From assembly GCA_016802295.1 (NCBI GenBank), contig JAESIW010000180.1, forward strand, positions 2,350,039 to 2,414,038: 64,000 bases of DNA. The letters run 5' to 3'. A model generated the notes under the pieces. The model searched no databases. It was not told the origin of the DNA and was given only the letters and a program-made list of their open reading frames with translations. Position 1 is the stretch's first letter. Every line of letters begins with the position of its first letter. Both the position numbers and the translations under genes were made by a program. Positions 36,569-51,500 of this stretch are shown in pieces. Source of the stretch: Brachionus rotundiformis (taxonomy: Eukaryota > Rotifera > Eurotatoria > Ploima > Brachionidae).

Positions 36569-39500
36569 GTAATTTTTTCTTTATATTAATTTTAATCTGT
36601 ACATAAAGCTCTAAAGTCGAGATATTAACCAAAATACTTGGTAATAATTATATTTACAAAAATAAACTGATAACCAAACCCAACTATTGTAAAATAAAAA
36701 ACCTTAAATCGATATATAAATAAATAATTGTTTTAGTTTTTAAAGTTGTTTTAGTATTATGATTCAGTATCTCTAAATTGTTCATCTTTAATCCAAGTTT
36801 CCGTTTATTTACTAATTTATTTATATACTAATTTAACATTTAAATTTTTACAAATGATAATTGCCAAAAGCCATGAGAGGTCGTTCTACGTTTCTACGTT
36901 TTTTCTCCTCTCTCTCTCAAATTCATAATCCATGGGGTAAAAATCAAATTATTTTTTCAGCTAAATGTTCTACAATTAAGGTTTAAATTTTGTAAATATT
37001 TTTCAATTTATTGATTAAATAATATGCTATCTTTGATAACAAATTAGACGTCTTTACTCTTTCACAATTAAGTCACTCTAATCTTTTTTCAAATTTTTGA
37101 TGGTAAAATGTAGAATTAATTAGAGTAATAGATATTTTGATAAAAGGTCTATTTTTAGTTTTTCAAATGTTCTGAGATTGAGAAAAATTTAGATTAAATT
37201 TTTTTGATAAAGCACTCGGCTAAAAACAAATTTAAATTTTAAAATAATGTTTGGTAAATATTTAAGTTAGGAAAAAAAGCGGCTTATGTAATTGAACAAC
37301 ATTCCCATTAAGTTTCTAAATCTTTTAGATATTAACATTTAATGACAACTATTCAAATATTTAAAAGAATTAATTCAAAAAAATAATAAAACAAAAAACA
37401 GAAAAAAAATTTTGTTCAAGCAAGCGACAAAAATCGCTATTTAGTGTCAATGAATATTTATTTCCTAGAACTAGGTGTTTTTATTTAAACAAAAATCAAT
37501 CATTTTTAGTTTGTCTAAAAAAATTTTCATGTTATTCTATTTGCTTAAAATAATTTAAATGACATAAAGTTATTTCATAAGGGGGAAACATTTATATTTT
37601 TTCCTTTTTGTTTTCTTTAAAAAAAAAACAAGATAATTTTTATAAATTTTTTATTTAGCTTTGAGGGTATAATTTATTCAAATTTGTTCGGCTTGTTGTG
37701 GCGTACAATTTATTTTATTGTTAAAATTAAATTCAAAATAGAATCAAAAAGTAATTTCTTAATTCATTCAACTAAATGAGTATCAAAACAAAATTATAAA
37801 ATTGTTTTTGACAATAGAGATTGTTTTTTAAATTTTTAATTCGAGAACCAAATAAACTTGCTTTGTAAAGAATACCAAGCTATCTTAGTTGGCTTTTTTA
37901 GTTCAAGTTTCGAAAAAACAATTACTTTTTTTTTGTATTCAACTTTTTAAAGTTGTAAAGCTTGCAACTTAAAAATGTTATTTAAGAGTTGTTATTTCAA
38001 AATTTTGAAACAAGATAATTTTTGTATTATGAACCGAAAATGTTAGAAAAAGTATTCTAAATATTTTGTCATTATTAAAATTAAAAATTCATTTAAATTC
38101 GAGGATAATTTTTACATTAACAAAACTAACACGAACATGACTTATGCTGTTTACCTAACTTAATATTTAATTCCAAATTTGTCCACATTTCTAATCTAAT
38201 GTTTATTGCTTAACAAATTTGAAACTCGTTAGATTCAAGCTACAATTTATTAAGTAACAATAAGTTATAAATTTATCAAATTAGAGAAAAAAAGTATAAA
38301 AATTCTAATTTTTGTTTAGCCTTGTTTATTATTTCTATGTGTTAGCAAGATTTTTTGCTATCTTGGTCCAAAAATTAAGCACTAATTAATGACGAATCCA
38401 AGGTCGATGGATTTTTCTAGTTAAATCTTTTGCTAAAACAAAATTCTTTTCATTCTGCAATCTATCTTTGGATAAAAACCTCGATTGTCTATGGCAAAAG
38501 TGAAATTTATTCATAGGGCCTAGATATTAGGAAAATCAAAACACGTGAGATATTTGGCAAGGTGGTGGATAGCGTATTGATCGTGATCTAATCTATCCTT
38601 TGAAGCTTTGCTTTTCTATTCTGTCAAGAACCAGGAATAAAGAGTTTCTAGCACGTGTTGGTAATCGAGATAGTCTAAATAATCACATAAAATAGAGAAA
38701 AATTATGTTTATTTTTGATTCCAATAAAAATTTTTTATTTAAATTTAATTAATTATTCGAATCGAATTTAATTAAATTTTAAGTTCCTTGGAAAAACATA
38801 AAAATTTTTTTATTTTCCTCGACTCGATTAAAGATAACTAGGTTGTCTAAGCAAAAAAAATATTGATCTTAAGATTATATGAATTTTATTTATGGATAAT
38901 GAAAGGCTTCGGCTATGAATCGCATGATTTAGGTTTATTGACGGAAATGAATGGTCAATTTGAAAGAAAGACGATGCCTTTAATTAAATTCAGATCAAAA
39001 ATATATGTTGTTATTAATTAATGACAAGAAGGAACATATGATCCAAGAATGACATATTACTGATTTTTTCATTATTATTTTTTTTTAAAAAACATGTTAT
39101 ACTACTTAATTTGCTATTATTTGGGTATCATTTAGTTAAAATAATGGTAAGAAAAATAATTAATTGAATTTTTTTATCAAATGATAAAGCAAAAAGTAAA
39201 ATTTTTATCTTGTATTTCAATTTTGTTCAAGATTTATATTCCTTTTGTTATAAAATAAATTAATTTTTTTTATGTTACGTAGACATTTTATGTTTTATTC
39301 AATCAATCTGTGGCAAAAACCTGCAAATTAATTCAATTTCGAGCAATAATTTTATTTTTTGTCTATAGGAAGTATTTTATTATTAGCAAAAAAAAATTAT
39401 TATTATTCTAGGCACCTAGCATAAAAAATAAAAAATTATACAATATGGAAAAAGAATTGGCAATTTAAAATAAATTCAAGTAGAAATAGTTTGTAGATGG

Positions 39501-42500
39501 AGTTTAATATGAGTCCTTGAAAACAAAATTAAGCTAATCGGATTTTAATAATTTAATCAATTTATAAAACTGGATAAACTTAAATTAGAAAATATTTTTC
39601 AAATCTTTGCTAAGTGTAATTTCCCATGAAAAATTTGAAACGTGACCAAAACCAGTTTATTCTATTTGTTTATCAGATTTTATCCTTCAAAGCTCAATTT
39701 AAGCTGATCTCTCTTTCTGTCTCGAAAAATATGATTTATTTTTTGTTTATTTTTGCTTTATTTAAACAAAATTCTGTTTCGTTTAAGCTTTTATTTTCTA
39801 TTAACTAAAAAATATTCGGAAAATTTCTGTTTTTTTAATGCTAAAGTAAAATGTTTAAAATTAAACAGGTATGAACAGTTTATATTTTTATTCTAATATC
39901 AAGAATCAAAAAAAAAAGCGTTCCAATTGTCAAAGATGCCCAAAAACTGCCAAAAAATTTTCCAACAATAACAAAGAACAAATAGTATAAATAGATGGAT
40001 TTAAGAAGATAACTAATATAGAATCATAATATAAGAAATAATAAGTGGCTCAAATATTTACATTTTAAACTATCTTGTCAAAAGTATGAATTCAAAAGCT
40101 TAACTGATCTAAGGTCGAATATTGCCAATGCTTTTTATTTGTAAAATAGGATTAGAGCGAGGTGTAAAGAGCCTTTGGTTTATTTTTGTATTTGTTAATT
40201 ACCTAATAAATTAAATTTCGAAATTTGAATTTATTTTCTATTTGCATAAGGAATAATTATATTCTTATGATGGCATTATTAATTTTTATTTTTTATTGTT
40301 GCTAGCTTTAATCGAGCTTCCTTGTGGTAGAATTCAAAATTTCCAAATTAAGCTCCTTATTGCCAACTTCAAATTTATATGTATATATAAATAAATATTT
40401 TATAGAGCGAATCGAGAATATTTTGTCTAATTTAAAAAATGAGGAAACTGAGCCACAATGGGAATACATTGTTATCTAACTATCGCCCAACTAATAAAAA
40501 TTAAATTAGCTGGAAATTCGATAAGATAATTAGAATTTTTATTTTATTAAATAAAAAAGTGTATTATGCTGATAAGAAAATTAACCATTTTGGTGATATT
40601 TTTGTATTTATAATTTATAACTACTAGATAAAATCTCAAAAAAGATTGATTTTATTTGCCTTTTATAAAAAAAATGCTATGAATATATTATGTCATCGTT
40701 GACAACATCCGTATCCACTAATTCGCTTAATATAGTGTCCAATTATGATTTGGCCGAGCCGATTAGACAGGAGTTCGCCTCAAGCCCAAGAGCGACCACA
40801 CCAATTCAAGCCGCTGAGCCAGAACAGCCTTCTGCTAATAAAAAAGCAATCAAATCTTTCTTCAAATTTATTAAAAGCAGTAAAAAAAACAAAAAAAAGC
40901 TCTCCTCAAGTATTAATAATCTAAACCAGAGTGCCAATGTTAAAGAAAAAACAAAAAAATTTTCTAAATTACGTCCAAGTAAATCAATTGCATTTCTAAA
41001 CTCGGTCAACAATGATTCCAATTTGTCATCTGATGAGTGCGAGCCGTATAATTCGCGCAAAAAAAGCTCAATCAGCACAAAAAAAGCAGACGCCAAGAAC
41101 AAAAATAGGTCCAAAAGGGAAAAATTGTTGACCTTGTCCCTAAGATCCAAAATTGGTTCGCCCACATTCTCCTCCTCGTCATTCAGTTCCAATTCTTTCC
41201 AACGCAAAAACACCTTCACTGCAGACCAAATTTCCATCTCGCCCAAAGAGCTTACTTGGTACAGACTCGAAGAATTAGATAGCTACTACAGAATATTGGG
41301 TAAATTGGAAAAACTAATACTGCGGATTTGTGTCCAACCATTCCTAATCGACCACTCACTATTAATTTAATTAAAGCCATGATTAAATAGATTTAAGCGT
41401 AAACAATTTCTAATTAGCCTTTAAAAAAATAAGACTAAATATTACATAGGCTAAGGATAAAATGAACAAAAAAAAATACTTAATTCAAATTTTACTTTAG
41501 TATTTTTGATAAGTTTGTTTTTAAAAAATATGGATTTTTACTCATTTAGCACAACTAATAGTTATAGAAAATTCATCGAATTTTCAGGTATGCTAAAATT
41601 GATAAAATTATAATTTTAAATTTGTTGATAAAAATCTCTGAATTTATAAAATAATTAATCAAATATTAAAATAATATTTAGAAATATTTTAGCTTATTTT
41701 GAATAAAAGATTGTAAGTTTTGAATCAATTTATTGATTTATTCAAATATCGAAATACACAATCGTATCTCTCAGTAGTTGCCTACAACGCCTAGAAGATT
41801 ACATTTAAATTTAAGGGAAAAAAGAGCTAATTTGGCCAACAGTTGTTAAACATTTATATTTTTAATTATCTCAAGTAAGGATTTAGTAAATATCACAATT
41901 TTAGAGCTAAAAAAGGATTTAGTTAACAAATTGAAAAAAAAACTAAGCTAAATGAAACTATTTCTTTTAAATTAAGCCTTTTATTAAAAATTTTTAAATT
42001 TTGATAATTTTCAAAATTTGTCATCAATTAAAATTGCTTATTTAAAAATGCATGAAACACTAATTTTTTTTAATTGAAATAATTCCTAGTCTGAAGGTTC
42101 GCCAAATTTCTAATTGAGCTCAAGCATTTTGTTGAGGAAAAATCGATAACTATTTACCGAAACAAATAAAACTCATATTTTCATATCAAATTAATAAAAT
42201 TAATATTTGCATTTAAGCAACTTAGATCGAGCAAAATTTGAACATCTGCCTGCTAATTCTAGTCACTTAATCTTATCTGTCTAGGCTTCACTTGTCTTCT
42301 AGCCGAGTACTCTGGCCACCTATTCTCGTACACTCGGATCAATGCTCGCTTGAGCAGAATTATTGTTTAATTAGAAGAGTATTTAACTCGACACAGAGTG
42401 TTTAGAGCTAATCCAAGCTAAGTTTTGTAAGATAAACGATCAGGAATGGAATTAAATATCAATTAGGACCCAAGAGCATTCTAATCAGATAGTTTAAAGA

Positions 42501-45500
42501 TTCATTTTTTATTTCCTTTATCCATTTTAGAGCACGTAATGGAAGAAACAAGTGCAAATATACTCAACGTTATAGAAATAATCCAAGAAAAATTTGTTAT
42601 ATTAACAGGTAATTAAATTTTATTAAGTTTTTTTAATCCCATATCAAAATACAAGCCCGAGATCGGATCTAAGCTTGAAATAGTATTAAATATCATTGGC
42701 CTTAGTTCTAAAAAGCTAAGTAAGTATCGTTCATTTTCCTCTTAAATAATCGCCATAATATGATGGAATAGAGATTTTTTTAAAATAAATTTTATAAATA
42801 GGACTAGTGGTAAATCTGTTTGCCAACGCAAGCTAGAGGATTATATTCTCATTTTAGAAAAGATCAGAGAGTATTGAAATCAAAAGTTAATCTGGCCAAT
42901 TGTTAAATAGACGATAAGCCGATTTCTTTTGGTCTCTTTAAAAGCTTTGTTTGAAAAAAATAATATATTGCTCAATAATTTCTTAATGCAAACTATTTTA
43001 GTTTAACTGGTTTTATAACTGGGGTAACCTAATTCAAAATTGTTTATTTTTAATAAAAAATAAATTATTTATTTTGTGTTTATTTTAACAAGGTTTTCAA
43101 TTAACATCTTCTAGATTTTTAAGTTTTTGAATTGATTAACTTTGACGTAAACATTCACTTAAGAACATTATTTATCTGGAAATATTAAGACAACTTAAAT
43201 AATCTGAGAGTTTATCACTTTGTGTTGGAAAATTAATATTAAAAATTTAAAAAAAAAATGGTCTAGAATTTTAAATTTATTTGATCAAATTTTAACAAGC
43301 AGAGTCGAAAATTTGCGAGTATGCACTGAATTGCGTAACTTGAGTGAAAGTTATTCAATTTCCATGCTAATTAAATCTTGTATCATTTTGCGAAACAATT
43401 TATAATTTATATAAATATCATAGGAAAATTTCATTCAAATAGTAAAAAAAAAAAACTTATTAAAATATAGAGTCATTTTGACTGGCAAAATGCCCTTAAA
43501 CTCAATTTATTATGGTCAAACAAAAAAGGTTTTAGGTTACTTACACAGATATATTATAAATCAATCTAAAAAATTCAAATTTTATGCTCTCAATTGTTAT
43601 TAAAATGGAATGGGACCTAAAGCTCAATTAAGACTCAAGAAAAAATAAAAAAAAATTTAGAACAAAGTTATCTCCTTTTTTAATAATTTAAACCATTTTT
43701 TATGCTTTTCTTTTTATAAATATAGGCTTTGTATGTTTTATTTGTTGATTTAAAGCTACTATTCTAGACTAAATTCATTAAGTTTTTTTGTTTAATCACG
43801 ATATCTAAATTAAGACACCCGTGAGGATTTAGAGTATTCTTCCACTTAACGTGATATCATGTCTACCCTAAACACCCATAATAATAAATAAACATGCCAA
43901 AATTTTTTCTACTTAATCCACGTGGCTAGAAAGTATTTCCCGTAGCGATGGTCATTTCAATTGTAGACTAAATGCAAGATTTAAAGAGGCGTCCAATTCA
44001 GCCTCTGTGCTGTCCTCATGTTATCTATAGTGGTAAAAAAAGATTATTTATTTGATTTATTTATTTTATTTTGATTTAAATAAATGAAAGTGCTGATGAA
44101 AAGTTTGCTTGAATGAATGAATTTTATTAAAGCTTTAGATAGAAGCCCGCAAGTAAAATCTCATTCAAATTGATCTTGATTATTCGGTTTGTTTTCTACT
44201 AGATTTCGATTAAAATGGGCTAAATAAGAACTTCTAGTCTCATAATTAGGGCATATTTTCAAATTATTTAACTAACCAAGCTAGCTTCAAGTTTCATCAT
44301 ACTAAAATTTCAATGATGCATTGAATTAAAGCAAAATTAGAACAAGATATAAGCTGCCTTTCTCCAATTTTTTTCTCTATCTCTTTCTCTCTCTCTCTCT
44401 CGCGGTGTTATTTAAAATTTGCGGATTAGCAAAATTTTTTTATCAATTTAAAAATTAATTTTTTTTTCAAATTTTTAAAGGTGGTTGTACTCGAAGCGGT
44501 TCTCTATTGTTTACATTTACTGATAATTGCAACAATAAAGAGATTAAAGTAGAAAATTATCGCAAAGCCATAGACTATTTTTGCAATATACCCTCGTAAA
44601 TAAAATTTTAATTTAACTTTTTTTTTTCAAATTTATACTCAATTAAGTAAAACTTTTAAATATTTACCTCTGTGTAGAGAATCAGATAAACAAACCGGAT
44701 TTAGCATTTTGATAGATAGACGAAACGATAAATGGAGTTCAGTTAAGAACGTTCTTATTCTAATACAAGTTGGTCTTGCTTTTGTTTGGTCAATTGTTTT
44801 AAATTTAATTTAACTTTACAAAAGGATTACTTTCCAGCTAAGCTAAACACGATATTTATTCTACGGCCCCAATCATACTTTCAACGAGTTCTATCATCTA
44901 TTCTATTTCAAGAGGATACACTGAGCGAGAGTGTTAATCTCAACAACTACAATCAACCCATCAAAAATCATCAATTTAATGTAAATTTGAAAATAAACAC
45001 AAATTTAATTAATTCTAGAGTTTTATAAGCAGATAAAAATTTGCAAAAATCTTGACGAGCTTTACGAGTCCGTAGATAAAGAAAACCTTACGAGTGAATT
45101 CGGTGGAACTATTCATTACAGACACCAGGAATGGATCGAACAGCGACAAGTAGTTTTTCCATTTATCTGTCATTTTAAGCCAGATCTTATCTTATCTTAT
45201 CTGTGTCTAGTTCATTGAAAAGTTGAGCACCAATGTGAACGAGTGTGTGGCAAGTCTTAAACAGTTCATAAAATTTATGGAAGAAACAGATTTTCCCAAC
45301 GACGTAACATCTACCCAAATACTTATAAATACTCAATTAAAAGAAAGAGCTGATTTGTTGTCTACAGTTCAAAGTACTAAAAGGTATCTTCGTTAGCTTT
45401 CCTAATCCTTATTGATTAATATTTGGACCTAAAACTATTGTTAAATACCATGTTAAAGATTAATCTAAATACAACACTTTTTAAACATTAGATAATTTTG

Positions 45501-48500
45501 ATTTGGATTAGAGAATACTTTTTTTACAATTAAAAAAGAAAATTACTCTTTAATACAAAAATAGAAATTAATAAATAGGATTTTTAAAATAGACTATAAA
45601 ATCAAAAATTTTTTACTATCAAAATAATCTGATAGAAGATAATTAAAACAAATTCTATTGAATGTTTATCAGACATTTATTCTCAGATCAATAAGATAAG
45701 AGCAATATTCGAATTTTTGAGTGTTTTGTAAGAACTTTATTGATTGTTTAAAAATGAATTCTCGTTATTTAAAGTAAAAAAAGCGCACACATACACACAA
45801 AAAATATTTTTAGATAAAACTTGAAAAAAATAAAGAATAGTATTCTTAATTTTATAATTAACACTTTTTTTTTAATTTTGCACTTAGTTAGATATTAATT
45901 TGAATATGTGAGTTTATGTAATCAATTCATATAATTTTCTTTGCTATGAATTATTGAATAATTTTTCATTTAAATAATTAGTTTAAAAGGTGAAAATTCA
46001 ACAAACGAAGCTTTTATTTAGACAATTTTTATTTTAAAAATAAATAAAATATATCTTATTTTCGATGCATTTATATTATCCAGTTTTTCACGAATACCAT
46101 ATATTTTCAAAGGTTAAGTACTGCTCAAGAATCTTTAAAAATGAAAGCTTTTTTCTTTTATTTGTTTCCTTAAGAGAAGTAAGTTGTTCTTTTTTTTATT
46201 TCTCAAATAAAGGCCCTTAACTTGGAACTATGATTTTTAGAATATTTATTTTGATTTTACAAAATATTAAGGCCGAAGTGTAGACACTTGATGACATTCA
46301 GTTAATGATTGATGAAAAAATTTACTTAATAATTTTAGTTATTATAAATTAAATAAACGACTATATTTTTATGAAAAAATTGAATAAGTAATTAAAGCAG
46401 AAAGTAGAAATAGAATAAAATAAAACTAAAAAATTTGATTATTTGGGCGTATCGATCAAGTTACAGTTTAATTTTAATAATTGGTATAAATATATTATAA
46501 TATGGTACAAGATTTAATTTTAGAAGTAATTTCAAGTTTTATTTAAAAAAATAAATTAATTAAATACTCAGTTTTGATTTAAATAATATACAAAAATAAA
46601 AATTATTATTTTGCTAGATAAAGTAATCTGATATTTAAATAGAAATTTACTTGATAAATTATCTATTTTTGGAGTTAAAAAACAGCATTTTGTTCTTTCT
46701 GTTAAAGAGGGTTAAGACGAAAATGTTTAATTCCTTTGATAAAAATCAATTCTAATTATCAAAAATTAAACAACAATTACCTTAATTTTTAAAATTAAAT
46801 CTTATAGTTAATGTTAAAAAGGTAATTGTGTATTTTCAATTTCCTCAATTGTTTTTGAAAAGGGTTTATCATTTTATTTGCTGTTCTGTCTATTTTTATG
46901 GATTGACCGGTTCCTCTTTTTTTTGTTTATTTGCCTCGTAAAGAAGATGCATCTGTTGGTTCCTTTATTTACATAAAAATTTAATTGGCTTATCATTGCC
47001 TTGGTAAAACATTTGAATGTCCTAAAAAGCTATAAAATTTCCTTTAAAGAATAAACCAGAGAAACAATCACATGTATTTTTATTTTATATTTTTTCACTA
47101 AAGAGAATTTTTTTCTCGTTAAGATTGCTGCTCTTTGGTAGCATAATAAAAACACTAAACTCTGAATCTTAAAAATTTTTATAATTCTAGTATTTTGAAA
47201 ATCAATTTTTCAAAATTTATAATATTTTAATAAGTCCTTATTTAAAAATTGAGTTTAAATATTAGTTTTATATTAATTAACAGGCTCTTGGCAAATAATA
47301 TCTAATTGCATTTATTTAGAAAATTATTATGTTGAAATTGAGGAAATAATTGTATTAAATTTAAAAGCGTAATCCGGCTTTTACTTCAAAAAAGTCATTT
47401 TTATCCAATTTTTTTATTTGAACAAAATAGACTAATTAAATTACAATCAAAATTTGTTAAAAGAATCAAAAAAGTTTTCAGGACTGTCTGTCAGGTTAGA
47501 GTCCAATATTAAATCACACAACATTGTATATTTTAATTTACAATTAAAATTAATTTAGATTCGGTGAAACTGTGCTAAATTTAATTGAAAAAACAAGCAA
47601 AATTGACATGTTCCAGGATAAAACCGAGAAATATTCAGCTCTCACACCAGACATCCGCATTCATTATCAAACCGTATTCAAGTAAATCTTGACTTAAACA
47701 AACCGATCGACATTCGAAATTATTTAAAAATGTGTTACTTTATTAAAATATTTAAAAAATTTTCCATTTCGAATGTGTTATCTATTCTTATTTGCTAATT
47801 AGCACCATTAGTAAAATATTTATCTTTTATTTTTTACATAGTTTGCTCCAGTTGATGGAAGAGAGTCAAAAAACGCTTGAAATGTTTTGGAATAATCATT
47901 TTATTCGTTTGAATAAGTGCCTGGATTTGAGAAAATTTGAGCAAAAATTCAAAGATGTATAAAATCATATTAAAATAGTCATTGTCTAATTTAATTTTGT
48001 TCCATTTAAATAGGTACGAATAAATATACTTAAAATAAATGAAAAACTCAGCTTAATAACCGAGGAAAATATCCAACTAGAAGAAGAATACGATAATTTT
48101 ATAAAGCTCCTGCAAATCTTGAATGAACAATCGAAAGTAAAATCATGATTTTTTTTATTAATTTTTTTTATTCTATCAAAAAAAAACTCTCATGAAAATT
48201 TAATTAAAAACCAAAGTGGCTCCTAGATGCTCTTAAATAAGATTTTCTCATTATTATCCCATTTTAGACCTAATTCTGATTGACATTAAATCAAACTGAC
48301 CCATTTATTTCTAAATCTTAAGAGCGCTTTTGAAGAAGCATTCAATTTGTATAATCAGGGCATAGAGCTACTTATTTCAAGCAAAAAAAATTTCAAAACT
48401 CAGCTTGACGATACTGAAAAGTCGTATATAGACTCAGGTGTTGAATCCTCATCAAACGATTTTAATTCAATATCTGACTTGAAAAATTTCAGCGAAAATT

Positions 48501-51500
48501 GTGTCGCCTTGGACCCAAATAACAATTCAGAAATGGTTCTAATCAAGCAAGAGTCCAGTACTGGATACTGCATTGACAGCGTGGAGCCTAAGTGCAGCGA
48601 GCTTAAGCGTCTTATTGACGAATTTAAGGCCAACTATTTTAAAAAATTGAACGGACTCAAAAATAACAAGCTTCTGGTACAAAAAATCAATCTAGCCAGA
48701 CAAACATTCGAAAAAGGCACCAGGCTGTTCCATGACCAGGATTTGATAAACATGAGCCAAGAAAGAAAAAAGAAGTATTTGAGTGAAATTGATGACTGGC
48801 TTGGTGATTACTACAAGTTGGATTTGAGCAAATTGGAAACCGGAAGTGAAGACGAGACCATCACACTGTCTTCATTTGATGTGGATAATCATATTGTTTC
48901 CGAATGTGGCAAGACTAGCCAGACCAATGTTGAGAAGAATTTTGAGATAGTGTGCACTCAACTCAAATCGCTGGTACTGATGTTCGAGAAAAGAAAGGAG
49001 CAATTGAACAAGGCGCTAATGGTTTCTAGGCCAGTGCAACGTGTCGAGCCACAGCAAATTTTTGATCAAAGTAATCTCATCAATCGAATACATGATACTT
49101 TCAAAAGAGATACAAAAAGAGATAATAAAATTAAAAGTTTTGAGCCAAATAGTGTTCAAGACAACTCAAAGCCTAAAAGGACTCTGTCCAATGCTGACCC
49201 ATCTCAAATAGTTGCCTTTTTGAAAAAAAATCCGCGAAAATATTCCCATGGCACTCTAAAAACCAGAAAATTAAGCAATGACTCGTCCTCGTCGTCGATT
49301 AACGACAATGAATATGACGAAATGATAGAACAAAAGAAAATAAATGAAAAAAAAATTAGGTAAATTAATAATTATAAATATTTTTATTCTAAAACTTAAA
49401 TTTTATTAATATTTAAGACACATTCTCAGTGAGTTAATTGAAACAGAACGAGTTTATGTCAGTGAACTAAAATTGATAATAGATGTAAGTAAAGAAAAAT
49501 TATATAAAAAAAAAGTATTTTGAGATTAAAGAATTAAAATTTTCCATTATAGACAATTAGGTTCAAAATAACTTGGTATTGTTTTAATATATTTTTCATT
49601 TAATTTAACATTGGAAGACCCTATAAGTTTTTTTTAACTTATTTTAAAAATTTTCAAAATCTTGTATTATTTCAAAGAGATAATCACTTAAAAAATTAAA
49701 CAATATTCTCTAAAAGGAATGCTAAAAATAATTTAAAGAATAATTATTTCTCTGAGATATTAAAACAATTTGAAATTTGATCCAAAAAGCTTCTTGGACT
49801 TTATCGTGTTGACAAAGATCTTTTTATTTTTGTTTAAAACTTTTAATATATTAAAAATTACTTTACCAATTTAAATTTACATTCTGGTCACTAAACTTAA
49901 TATCCAATAATTTTTTAAAAATACTTAATCTTTTCACTAAGGGTTATTTGAGCACATTGAGTGACCCTGAGAATCAAAATTTAGTACCACAATTTGTTCT
50001 CTTAAATAAAGAAATTTTGTTTGGAAATATAAGAGAAATATATAATTTTCATAACAAGTAAATTAATTTTTCTTAATAAATTGTCATTATTTATATCCAT
50101 CGTTTATTTTTCAGAATTTTTCTCAAAGAATTGGAGGCGTCTCGAGACTCAATTCCAAAAATATGTAAATTGTTCATTGAATGTGTAAGTTGATTAACAA
50201 CAATTATATTTATAAGAACTTTAAAAATAAATTTATTCAAAAAATCTAGAAAGAAAAATTTTATCTTTATTCGACATATTGTCTAAACAAGCCGAATTCG
50301 GAAGAGATATGGAGAGAATATTGCGTCAATTGTGCATTTTTTAAAGTAAAAAAAAAATTTTAATTTTAAAACTTATATTTTAATTGATTAAATAATTTAA
50401 GTCGATTCAAATGAGCCTTGGTCTAAAATTGCCACTGGACACATACCTTTTGAAGCCAGTTCAGCGTATCAGTAAATATCAGCTATTACTTAAGGAGCTT
50501 AAAAAAGTGTGCTCATTCGAAGACAAAGAGTTGCTTGAAGAGTCCATTGAAAGTATGCTCGATGTTGTAAATAATCTAAATGATGTAATGCACGCATCGT
50601 ATATAATCGGCTACAATTCGGACATCAAACTAAATGGACGCTTGCTTAAACGCGACCAATTGCTGATGACCAAGCTAAAACGGAACCTGAACAATAAAAC
50701 AAGCAGTGCCGCCATGAATGTGGTGAATAGGTTCCAAATGAATAACAAGACCATTGAGTTGTTCCTTTTTGAAAAAGCTATTATAATCTGCAAGCGCAAA
50801 AGCGATGATTTGCCACAACCATCGGCTTTACAGGGGTCTTTGACTACATCTAACAATAACCCTAATTTTTCTCAATCGTCTCTAAACAATACCATTACTT
50901 CTAATTCGTCGTCGCTGATGTCTTCATCGTCCTCTACTTTCTCATCCACTACATCCTCCAATTCGATCATAAATTTTCAGTATTTTTACCAATTTAAAGA
51001 AGCAATTAAAACAAATGAAATAGGTCTTACCGAAAATATCAAAAATGAGCGGAAAAAGTTCGAAATTTGGACCGAGTCTTTCTCCTATGTATTCGAGGTA
51101 TTTTAAATTAATTAAAAAACAAATTTAATAAAATACTTTAATATTTTAAAATTTAACTAGGCAAGTAATGAGGCTGAAAAGCAACTTTGGATAAACCAGA
51201 TAAAAAACTTACTTGAAAGCCAATTGAACGAAATAAAATGTAAATTAATAAAAGTTAGTTTATTTTGGTTTTTTTTAATTTTTTAATTGAAGCTAAATAC
51301 CAAACAATTAAATTGGAGTCACTGAGTAAAATGGTAAATGGTAACACAATCCCGCCAAATATGTCAAAAACTCAGTCTTTTAAGCTTAACACGTCCAATT
51401 TGTCATCAATGCTTTCATCGTCTGTGTCATCCTTGTCCAACAGAACAAATTCTTACGACTATGAGTTCGATCCTGAGGCTGATGCTGATACAGATTTTTC

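Noticed and set aside
43220..43405. 61-codon plus-strand frame inside a RhoGEF intron
   Set aside because: No phase-compatible splice sites at both ends and no homology; it would interrupt the Sec14 domain.
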